DNA of 64,000 bases from Pseudomonas sp. S35 (GTDB taxonomy: Bacteria > Pseudomonadota > Gammaproteobacteria > Pseudomonadales > Pseudomonadaceae): NCBI RefSeq assembly GCF_009866765.1, contig NZ_CP019431.1:1612001-1676000 (forward strand), written 5' to 3'. The first letter of the stretch is position 1, and every line of letters begins with the position of its first letter. This document shows, one piece after another, positions 46,031 through 53,231 of this stretch. The notes beneath the pieces are model-generated. The model made no database searches. It was not told where the DNA came from and saw only the letters and a program-made list of their open reading frames with translations. The position numbers and the translations under genes are program-made.

Positions 46031-47442
46031 GGTTGAGTGGCCTGGTAAATTTTCTCTCCAATCACCTCACCAGCCTCACCGCCGATAGTTGTACCCGCCC
46101 ATGTGCTAACGCCCACTACGGCCGCGACACAGACAACACCTCCTATACCTGCGGTAGCTACTCCGATCCCTAGACATATCGGGCCACTGGCAGCAGCGCC
46201 AGCCAATCCGCTAAAACCGCCAACAAGAGTAGACATGCCGAATTTCCCCGCTTCAGTAAACTTGATCTTCTCGCAAGCCGTCTCAGAGTCACTGCCACAG
46301 ACCTGCTGAATAGCCAGCACCGAAGAAACACCGCCAATGCCAATGGCGAGATAGCCCCCCATCTTCATATATTTGGTAGCACGACTGACCGCCTCCACAT
46401 GGGCGGAATACCCTGGAATCTGCCCCGGCGCACCGGCCTTGTCCCAGTGATGCACCAGACTTCGGCTGGAAATTCCGAGGGCCGTTTTCAGCTTGGGATG
46501 ATCGCCCAATGTGGTGTGGCCGCGCAGGCGAGTGGAGTTCAGCAGGTGAGCGTCCAACTGAGCGAGCAGGCGCTGGCGTTCGGCGAAGAACTGCGGCGAT
46601 TTAAGGTGACCATGCTGGCGATAGCTCTCTTGGTGCAGGCGTTCAATGGCCCGGAGTGTGTCGCGCAGGTTGGCCAAGTGTGTCTCCATCACCACGGCAC
46701 TCACGCCCAGCCATGTCGAGGTGTGGCCGATGAAACCGGCGATTTCGGCGCCGTGACGTTGCAGGAAGTCAGCCTCATCCGGTGTAAGAGAATCAAGGGA
46801 TGCGTCGATCTGTTGAGCCGCTTGCATCAGTTGCGATTCCTGATAGGTGCAGGCGGTATTTTCAGGATCGCCAAGCACGATCATTGAGCCCGCTTTGACG
46901 TTTGCCGTGCGAGGATTGAGCGCTTGGAATTTGCGCATCACCGCCGGATCAGGTGTGGGAAATAGCGTTTTTTCCAGCGCTTCACGGGTCATGCTTGTCG
47001 GCACGATATAGAAGCCGGGCTCCTCGCCTGCTGGGCCTTTAAATGCAGGTGGTGACACATTGCGCGAAGGGACATCGGCGGATTGTTGCGGCGCTGCCGA
47101 GCGATTATTTACCGGTGATGGAGCCGGTTCAGCGGTGCGCCGGGTTGATTGGGATGGGGAGCTTTGGTTGCTGTAAGTAGCGGTGTACACCGAGGGAATC
47201 AGCTTGGCGCGACATGGGCAACTGCTGAGACTGTCCAGTGTGCCTGCCACAAGTTTGCCATGACTTTCAATGTGCGAAATTCCTCCGAGGATATTATAAA
47301 TTCCCTCATGTTTCCCACACGTTACTCGGTCACCTTCACGGGCATGTAGGAGGCCATAAATATTAACTCTTGGATCACCATGCAGAACTTTCCCGCCGCA
47401 GGTGGTTTTATCACCCAGGCCAATGAAATGTCCTTCGTTCAT
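46027..47442 (-). CDS. PAAR-domain type VI secretion effector with C-terminal hydrophobic toxin region
   Basis: 471 aa. Residues 1-85 are a PAAR tip domain (GLGDKTTCGGKVLHGD, then REGDRVTCGKHEGIYNILGG and SCPCRAKL); 86-140 is a Ser/Pro/Asn/Gln linker; about 140-200 resembles LysM (YIVPTSMTREALEKTLF, then FQALNPRTANVKAGSMIVLG); about 200-370 is helical; from about 370 comes a long Gly/Ala-rich hydrophobic stretch (GGYLAIGIGGVSSVLAIQ, then TLVGGFSGLAGAAASG and GIGVATAGIGGVVCVAAVVG), as in pore-forming effectors. No catalytic motif of nuclease, lipase or peptidase type is seen. No other T6SS structural genes are in this window, so it is an orphan island. Function is inference. Confidence 0.85.
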   Translation of the reverse strand: MNEGHFIGLGDKTTCGGKVLHGDPRVNIYGLLHAREGDRVTCGKHEGIYNILGGISHIESHGKLVAGTLDSLSSCPCRAKLIPSVYTATYSNQSSPSQSTRRTAEPAPSPVNNRSAAPQQSADVPSRNVSPPAFKGPAGEEPGFYIVPTSMTREALEKTLFPTPDPAVMRKFQALNPRTANVKAGSMIVLGDPENTACTYQESQLMQAAQQIDASLDSLTPDEADFLQRHGAEIAGFIGHTSTWLGVSAVVMETHLANLRDTLRAIERLHQESYRQHGHLKSPQFFAERQRLLAQLDAHLLNSTRLRGHTTLGDHPKLKTALGISSRSLVHHWDKAGAPGQIPGYSAHVEAVSRATKYMKMGGYLAIGIGGVSSVLAIQQVCGSDSETACEKIKFTEAGKFGMSTLVGGFSGLAGAAASGPICLGIGVATAGIGGVVCVAAVVGVSTWAGTTIGGEAGEVIGEKIYQATQP

Positions 47443-47457
47443 TATCTTGTCCTCTAT

Positions 47458-47718
47458 CTATTTTGGTTGGCTGCCTTCAACTGCAATCCTATAAATGGCG
47501 ATAGGTGGGTGAGATTTTTTATATTCCTGCTGTTGCTTAATTGTTGCCAATGCTTGTTCATTGAAGGCGCAAAGTTGTTGCTCCGTGAAAGGCGACTGAT
47601 CAAAAGTGCGGAGAAAGTCCGCAGGAACTTGGTTGGTGTAGAACGCCGATGTTGCTGAACTATTTTTTGTAATCCTCGCGGGTGGGCGTTTTTGGCTATG
47701 TACCTCTGTTGCTTCCAC
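47458..47718 (-). CDS. Short protein preceding the PAAR effector gene
   Basis: 86 aa from a GTG at 47718, no clear ribosome binding site. Sequence starts MEATEVHSQKRPPARITK and has QVPADFLRTFDQSPFTEQQL. It ends 15 bp before the PAAR start. Short proteins with a PPARITK-like start appear ahead of PAAR/LysM effector genes in pseudomonads, as I recall; they might be chaperone-like or regulatory. Another frame on the same strand (47454-47732) is open too but looks less protein-like. Confidence 0.55.
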   Translation of the reverse strand: MEATEVHSQKRPPARITKNSSATSAFYTNQVPADFLRTFDQSPFTEQQLCAFNEQALATIKQQQEYKKSHPPIAIYRIAVEGSQPK

Positions 47719-48256
47719 GAACTGTTATGCATGACGCGTTTCAGTCGAGGGCAATGGGTTGGAAGAAGTAGCTAGCACGCCGAACTTTGGAGAGGCTTTT
47801 ACTTGGCGTAAAGTCAGACGTTTCCGATAATTGTGTCTCTAGAGTCTGATGAGGAGCGTCAGTTTATGTAGGAATAGGGTGTCTAGGTCCCCGCTGCATT
47901 ACATCGGGCGCGAACGGCTTACTGCGGTGTTGGATTGCCGGGCTGCATAGCCAGGAGTAGATCATCAACGATGGCTTTACCCATTTCGCCCAGGTAATGC
48001 AAAGCGAACGCGAACTTCTCTGCCTTGGGGTGCATTGCAGCCTCAAGAGAGAGCATTAAAAAAGCGCCGACTGGTTTGCATGACGACGCTGTAGCGTCTT
48101 CTTTCTCGGGATACTTGCTCGCGATTGCGGTGTATCCGTTAATGAATCCTTGGCTGAACGGCCGCCATCGGCGGCAAGCCACCTCCCACATTTGGATTTG
48201 CGCCGTTCCTGACATGCGCTTAAGGTTCGTGCAGGTTTTTTGCCCCGCGAGTCTTT
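47719..48256. other. Gene-poor stretch between the PAAR island and the YceI gene
   Basis: About 540 bp. Contains the fragment described at 47919-48060 and a degenerate copy (48160-48195, with CAAGCCACCTCCCACATTTG) of the dispersed palindrome that lost its left arm. No complete gene can be supported. Confidence 0.5.
47919..48060 (-). pseudogene. Possible remnant of a DUF3077-like gene
   Basis: On the minus strand the sequence FLMLSLEAAMHPKAEKFAFA, then LHYLGEMGKAIVDDLLLAM, resembles the C-terminal part of small DUF3077-type pseudomonad proteins. The open frame extends upstream to 48215 through a palindrome-derived segment (QIQMWEVACRRW) that does not look like normal protein, so the original N-terminus has probably been lost. 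Confidence 0.4.
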
Positions 48257-48838
48257 ATGTTCAATCTCAAACCTCTGGCCTTCACGTTACTGACCTGCGC
48301 CGCCGTACCCGCCCATGCCGACTGGTACCTGGACAACGAGTCCTCGCGGCTGTCGTTCGTCACCACCAAAAACACCGAGATCGCCGAGGTCCATCGCTTC
48401 CTGGTGCTGCATGGCAAGGTCGACAGCAAGGGCGCGGCGCAGTTGGAGGTGGAACTGGAGTCGGTCAACAGTGGTATCCCGCTGCGCGACGAGCGCATGC
48501 GTAATCAACTGTTCGAGATCAAGGCTTTCCCCGATGCGCTGATCAGTGCACAGATCAACCTGCAACCCATCAATGACCTCGCCCCCGGCGCGCAGTTGGA
48601 ATTGCTCCTGCCCCTGAGCGTGACCTTGCACGGCAAGACCCAGACCTACAGCGCCGAATTGCTGGCCACGCGCCTGGATGACCGGCGTTTCCAGGTGGTG
48701 ACCCTGGAGCCTGTGGTGTTGCACGCCGAGGATTTCGACCTGGCGCCAGGTGTGGCGGCGTTGCGTGAAGCGGCGGGCCTCAAGTCGATCAGTTTGTCGG
48801 TGCCGGTGGGTGCGGTGCTGATTTTTACGGCGCGCTGA
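48257..48838 (+). CDS. YceI-family periplasmic protein
   Basis: 193 aa with signal peptide (MFNLKPLAFTLLTCAAVPAHA, cleavage after AHA). Lipocalin-like YceI fold: DWYLDNESSRLSFVTTKN and later VTLHGKTQTY. YceI proteins bind isoprenoid-type lipids in the periplasm; function here unknown. The next gene starts one base after its stop, so the pair is one operon with the phospholipase D-type enzyme. Start ATG 48257. Confidence 0.88.
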   Translation: MFNLKPLAFTLLTCAAVPAHADWYLDNESSRLSFVTTKNTEIAEVHRFLVLHGKVDSKGAAQLEVELESVNSGIPLRDERMRNQLFEIKAFPDALISAQINLQPINDLAPGAQLELLLPLSVTLHGKTQTYSAELLATRLDDRRFQVVTLEPVVLHAEDFDLAPGVAALREAAGLKSISLSVPVGAVLIFTAR

Positions 48839-48839
48839 C

Positions 48840-49997
48840 GTGAGCGGCGCAGTGTTCCCGTGGCGCAGCGCCAACCGTTTCGAGTTGCTGATCGACGGCC
48901 CGCAGTTCTTCCCGCAGATGCTGGTGGGCATTGCCCGGGCCGAGCGGCAGGTCGATCTTGAGTTGTATCTGGTGGAAGCCGGCGCTTGCGCCGAAGCGAT
49001 GGTGCAGGCGTTGGTGCTGGCGGCCGAGCGTGGCGTGCAGGTGCGCTGTCTGTTTGATGATTACGGCAGCCTGGCGTTTACCCTTGGCTTGCGCAAGCGC
49101 TTGACGGACGCCGGCGTGCAGCTGCGTTTTTACAATCGCCTGAGCTGGCGGCGCTGGATGCGCAACTTGTATCGCGACCATCGCAAGGTGCTGCTTATTG
49201 ACCAGGATGTCGCCGTGGTCGGCGGCACCGGTGTGACCGATGAATTCTGGACGCCCGGCCAAGACACCGCCGACTGGCACGAAGTGATGGTGCAGATCAG
49301 TGGCCCGCTGGTGCAGGACTGGCAGGCCTTGTTCGACCGCCAGTGGCACGCCAATGCGGCGCGCCGTGAGTGGAAGCCGGCCACCCATTTCGGTTTGCCG
49401 CGCCTGCCCAAGGTGCCTGCCAGCGGGCCGGGGCTTGGCCGCGTCGCGTACGCCGATGCCCGTCAGCACCGCGATATTTTGCAATCACTGATCCGGGCGT
49501 TAAACAGCAGCCAACAGCGCATTTGGCTGGCGACCCCGTATTTCCTACCTACCTGGAGCGTGCGCCGTGCCTTGCGTCGAGCCGCGGGGCGTGGGGTTGA
49601 TGTGCGCCTGCTGCTCACCGGCCCGCGCACTGATCACCCGTCGGTGCGTTACGCCGGGCACCGTTATTACCCGCGTTTGCTCAAGTCCGGGGTGCAGATT
49701 TTTGAATACCAGCCGTGCTTCCTGCACCTGAAAATGGTGCTGGTGGACGATTGGGTCAGCGTCGGCTCGTGCAACTTCGATCACTGGAATTTGCGCTTTA
49801 ACCTGGAAGCCAACCTGGAGGCCCTGGACCCTGAGCTGACGGCGGCGGTGGCGGGCAGTTTCGAGCGCGATTTTGCAAAGAGCCAGGCGGTAAGCCTGGA
49901 GGCGTGGAAGGCGCGGCCGCTGTGGCGGCGGGTGAAGCAGCGGGTCTGGGGTTGGATTGACCGCTTGGTGGTCAACCTGTTGGATCGGCGGGGGTAG
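48840..49997 (+). CDS. Phospholipase D-family cardiolipin synthase-like enzyme
   Basis: 385 aa from GTG at 48840. Two HxKx4D motifs: DHRKVLLID (His114, Lys116, Asp121) and LHLKMVLVD (His296, Lys298, Asp303), followed by SVGSCNFDHWN. No membrane segment at the N-terminus, as in ClsB/ClsC-type enzymes, unlike ClsA. It should join or swap phosphatidyl groups to make cardiolipin or phosphatidylglycerol. Tight linkage with YceI is noted. C-terminal basic tail (RVKQRVWGWIDRLVVNLLDRR) is probably membrane-binding. Confidence 0.88.
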   Translation: MSGAVFPWRSANRFELLIDGPQFFPQMLVGIARAERQVDLELYLVEAGACAEAMVQALVLAAERGVQVRCLFDDYGSLAFTLGLRKRLTDAGVQLRFYNRLSWRRWMRNLYRDHRKVLLIDQDVAVVGGTGVTDEFWTPGQDTADWHEVMVQISGPLVQDWQALFDRQWHANAARREWKPATHFGLPRLPKVPASGPGLGRVAYADARQHRDILQSLIRALNSSQQRIWLATPYFLPTWSVRRALRRAAGRGVDVRLLLTGPRTDHPSVRYAGHRYYPRLLKSGVQIFEYQPCFLHLKMVLVDDWVSVGSCNFDHWNLRFNLEANLEALDPELTAAVAGSFERDFAKSQAVSLEAWKARPLWRRVKQRVWGWIDRLVVNLLDRRG

Positions 49998-50015
49998 GGC
50001 AGCCCCGCCGTTTGT

Positions 50016-53000
50016 TCAAAACTGCAGCGAGTACTGTGCCGCGATGCTTTGGTCTCGCGTGCGCTCACCTTGTTGTCGATTGAAACTCAGGTCCAGCGCA
50101 CTGTCGCGGGTCAGGCGCGCGGTGGCGCCCAGTTCCAGTCGGGTGCTGAGCCGATCCAGTGGCGCACCGCTGACGCTCATCACTCGCCCGCCGTCCCACG
50201 CCGCCTGAGTGCTGGGTTGCAGGACACCGTTGGCATGGGTGTAAGCCAGGCCGCCGCGCACGCTCAACCACGATGGGCCAATTTGCGCCTTGCCCAGGTC
50301 GAGGTTGACCCGTACACCGCCGATGGTCAGGTTGACGTTTTCTTTCGAGCTTTTGCCGCGCAGTGCCGCCAGGCCGCCCCGTTCTTCGAACCCCTCACTG
50401 CGCTGTTGCACATTGGCCAGTTGCAGGTATGGCTGCCAATCCCAGAAGTCATGGCTGAGTTTATAGTTGGCCTCGACAAATGTCTGCACGGTACGACTGG
50501 TGTACTTGGCGGCCAGGCGGTTCTCTACGCCGGGGAAGCTGACGCGACGTTTGGTCTGGATCTCATGTTGCGCATAGGTAATGCCGCCATAAAGGCCAAA
50601 AGCGTCCCAGGTGTGGCCAACATGCAGGGCTAGCTGGTAGGTGTCGACACTTGCCTTGCCGCGAGGCCCAGCCTTTACTTCGCTGCTACCGCTGCCCGCC
50701 ACCACACCCACGCGTGTGCCTTGTTCCAGTTGGTGATCGAAACCGACCAGCAAGCCCGTGCTGCTGTGGGATGTGCGGGTGGTATTGTCATCGCCCACAA
50801 GCTGCCCGGACTGGCGAGGCAGTTGCACCCACACGCCGCGGCTCGCTGTTTCTGGCCCGGCAGTGCGGCTGTCTTGCACTAGGCGTTGACGGTCGAGCAC
50901 GGCCTGGCGCAACACTCGGCTGTTTTCGATCAACACCGTTTGGGTGCTGGCATGCAGTTCGCCGCTCAATTGGTCCAGGGCCGATGGCGCCTGTTGGGGG
51001 AACAGCGCCGTCAGGCCCTGCAGCAGCGGGGAGGGCAGTGTTTGCGCGTCAGCGGCATTAGCCACAACGCGTTGGTTGGCAGTGCCCGCCGCTGACACCA
51101 GTGATTGGCCACGACCGAATTCCACCAGCAGATCATTGCCCTGCCGGACCTGGGAAACGCTGAGGAAGGGCGAGAACTCACGGTGGTCGATCGAACCAAA
51201 CTCACCGCTCAACGCACCTTTGGCCTGCAGGATGCTGTAGCGCTGGCCCAAAGGGTAACTATTGGGTTGCCCGCTCAGGTATAGGGTGCCGCCGGTGATT
51301 GAGGCCTGCTTGCTAACCTGCAGTTTTGCCGGGTCTGCTTGGGCAACCAAACCGGTCATCAGGGTTGCGCCGGAGCCCTGCTGGTAGTCGCCTTCAACCG
51401 CCAAGGCGCCGTTCAGGCGCAGGACGCCACCGTCGAGTTTTACGTCGCCCTTGAGGTTGTTGACACCGTCCAGTTCCAGAATGCCCTGCTTGAGTGTGGC
51501 GCCGGCGAAGCTGTTATTGCCGCTCAGGCGCAGCCAGCCGATGCCGGTTTTTTCCAGGCGGCCGGGCCCGCTGATGTCGTTGCGCCAATCGTCCCATGCG
51601 CCACCTTGCCAGACTACGGCGCCACCTGCGGGGCGGTCCATGTTCACCGAGGTATCGACGCGTAATTGGCCGGGGCCGTCGATGGCTTTTTTCAGGTTCA
51701 TCAGGCCCCAGCCGTAGACGTCGTCCACGCCCGGCTCGCCGAGGTCGGTGGCGGTGGTCAGCAACACGTCGCGAATTTTCGGGTTGTCGAGGTAGGGGAA
51801 GCGTTCCATCAGCAGTACCAGGCCGCCGGTGACGTGAGGCGCGGCCGTGGAGGTGCCGGTGCTTAATGCATAACCCAACTCGGGTTTATCACCGGTTACC
51901 GCAAAACCGTCGATCTCCCCGTCCTGGTTGTAGTGGTTTTCGGTTTGTATCGAACCTTCGATCCAGGACGAGTTGATATCCGTTCCGGGTGCAGCGAGGC
52001 ACCAGTTTTTGCTGAAGCCGCAGCGCTTGGAGGAATCGCTCAAGGTCAGCTCTTTGTTTAAGTTGACCACGGTCAACCAATAGGGCTCAAGCGCTGCAAT
52101 GGCGCGCGGCAGGCTGGGGTGAAGCCCGGCATTTGGCGCTGTTTGAGGGGAGTCGTTAGCCGTGGTTTCATTACCTGCAGACCATACTTGCAGGATCCCA
52201 TACCTGATAGCGTTGTCTGCTATGGCCTTGAGCTCTGAATAATTGGAGGTTTGGGTTTGGCTTAACGCAACGTCCAACTCTGCTTCATTGGCAGGTGAAA
52301 AAGCGCTCCCCCAACTATTATTGACGACACGCACATTCTGCCTGTGCAGTTGGGTATAGACAGCGTCTACCGCGGCGGCTGTCGGAAATGGGACTTTCAA
52401 AATGTCCGTTATGGTGATGGGACCGTCCAAGTAGGCATTGCTGTACTTGCGCACTGCACTCAAGTTGGCCGCGTAAGCCACACCATGGACCCCGGAGCTG
52501 TCCCGATTGGCAAGTGCTGTGCCGGCAACGTGAGTGCCATGCGCGTCGTAGGCAGCACCTACAACGCCGAGATATTCATTAAGTTGCTCTCTGGTAAGGA
52601 CGCCGTCGGCAATAAGTTTTTCAAGGTTGGCCAATGCTTCGGGTGGTAATGAATCGATAACGTTGATAACGGCACGATCACCTTCGGTGTAGAAGCAGCC
52701 CCTCTCCAGCACGGCTCCGCTTATACAACCGGGGTCTGCCATTAACACGCCGATATTTGGCTTACCGGCAAACTCGCTATGGCGCAGGTCAGTTCCAGTG
52801 TCGTAAACCCCCATGTGTATCCCTGCGCCACTCAAGCCCCGCGCATAAGCGTAATCAGCGCCGACTGCACCCAGCCCCCAGTTACGCTTGAACTCTTCAC
52901 TGCGCCAACTGGCTGGGTCGTGCAGCCTGCCTTGTTCGATATAGCCCGCAGCGTCAACCGGATTACCCGACAGGCAGGCAAGCACACAAAGCGCGATAGC

Positions 53001-53069
53001 ATTTAGCTTGAACGATGATTGAAAGGGCGTTTTTTTAGTGGCCGTTCGGGCGTTTTTCGCGGGTGACAT
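50016..53069 (-). CDS. Autotransporter subtilisin-type serine protease
   Basis: 1017 aa from ATG at 53069. Extended signal peptide to about residue 41. Peptidase S8 domain with triad Asp90 (GVYDTGTD), His177 (HGTHVAG) and Ser407 (GTSTAAPHVTGG), oxyanion Asn300 (SAGN). A passenger-associated repeat GNNSFAGATLKQGILELDG follows (about 515-535), then the autotransporter beta-barrel from about 745 to a terminal LQF with the final aromatic residue. Similar to P. aeruginosa EprS and related Psp/Ssp proteases. A type Va secreted protease; targets unknown. ATG at 53069 is preferred because AGGTG precedes it; a GTG at 53078 is possible. Confidence 0.92.
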   Translation of the reverse strand: MSPAKNARTATKKTPFQSSFKLNAIALCVLACLSGNPVDAAGYIEQGRLHDPASWRSEEFKRNWGLGAVGADYAYARGLSGAGIHMGVYDTGTDLRHSEFAGKPNIGVLMADPGCISGAVLERGCFYTEGDRAVINVIDSLPPEALANLEKLIADGVLTREQLNEYLGVVGAAYDAHGTHVAGTALANRDSSGVHGVAYAANLSAVRKYSNAYLDGPITITDILKVPFPTAAAVDAVYTQLHRQNVRVVNNSWGSAFSPANEAELDVALSQTQTSNYSELKAIADNAIRYGILQVWSAGNETTANDSPQTAPNAGLHPSLPRAIAALEPYWLTVVNLNKELTLSDSSKRCGFSKNWCLAAPGTDINSSWIEGSIQTENHYNQDGEIDGFAVTGDKPELGYALSTGTSTAAPHVTGGLVLLMERFPYLDNPKIRDVLLTTATDLGEPGVDDVYGWGLMNLKKAIDGPGQLRVDTSVNMDRPAGGAVVWQGGAWDDWRNDISGPGRLEKTGIGWLRLSGNNSFAGATLKQGILELDGVNNLKGDVKLDGGVLRLNGALAVEGDYQQGSGATLMTGLVAQADPAKLQVSKQASITGGTLYLSGQPNSYPLGQRYSILQAKGALSGEFGSIDHREFSPFLSVSQVRQGNDLLVEFGRGQSLVSAAGTANQRVVANAADAQTLPSPLLQGLTALFPQQAPSALDQLSGELHASTQTVLIENSRVLRQAVLDRQRLVQDSRTAGPETASRGVWVQLPRQSGQLVGDDNTTRTSHSSTGLLVGFDHQLEQGTRVGVVAGSGSSEVKAGPRGKASVDTYQLALHVGHTWDAFGLYGGITYAQHEIQTKRRVSFPGVENRLAAKYTSRTVQTFVEANYKLSHDFWDWQPYLQLANVQQRSEGFEERGGLAALRGKSSKENVNLTIGGVRVNLDLGKAQIGPSWLSVRGGLAYTHANGVLQPSTQAAWDGGRVMSVSGAPLDRLSTRLELGATARLTRDSALDLSFNRQQGERTRDQSIAAQYSLQF

Positions 53070-53198
53070 AGTCCACACACCTGCACATTAAATTGGGTGT
53101 ACAGGGTGTGCGAGTAGAGCGGGGGCGTGGTGTAGGACCTGACTTGAAAGCAGGAGTGAAAGCTAACTTATTGCGGATTGAAGCGGGCCGGTGCGCAA

Positions 53199-53223
53199 GC
53201 CGCCTCTTCAAGCAAGAGGCGGC
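53199..53223 (-). terminator. Hairpin after bglX
   Basis: GCCGCCTCTT and AAGAGGCGGC pair around CAAGC, just past the bglX stop codon at 53232. Strong stem, but without a T-run on the minus strand. Confidence 0.6.
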
Positions 53224-53231
53224 TGCGGGTC

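Noticed and set aside
47454..47732. Alternative 92-codon frame ahead of the PAAR gene
   Set aside because: Overlaps the more protein-like 86-codon frame on the same strand; although it starts with ATG, its composition is poor.
47864..48046. Short minus-strand frame overlapping the DUF3077-like remnant
   Set aside because: Arg/Ser/Pro-rich out-of-frame product, no start signal.
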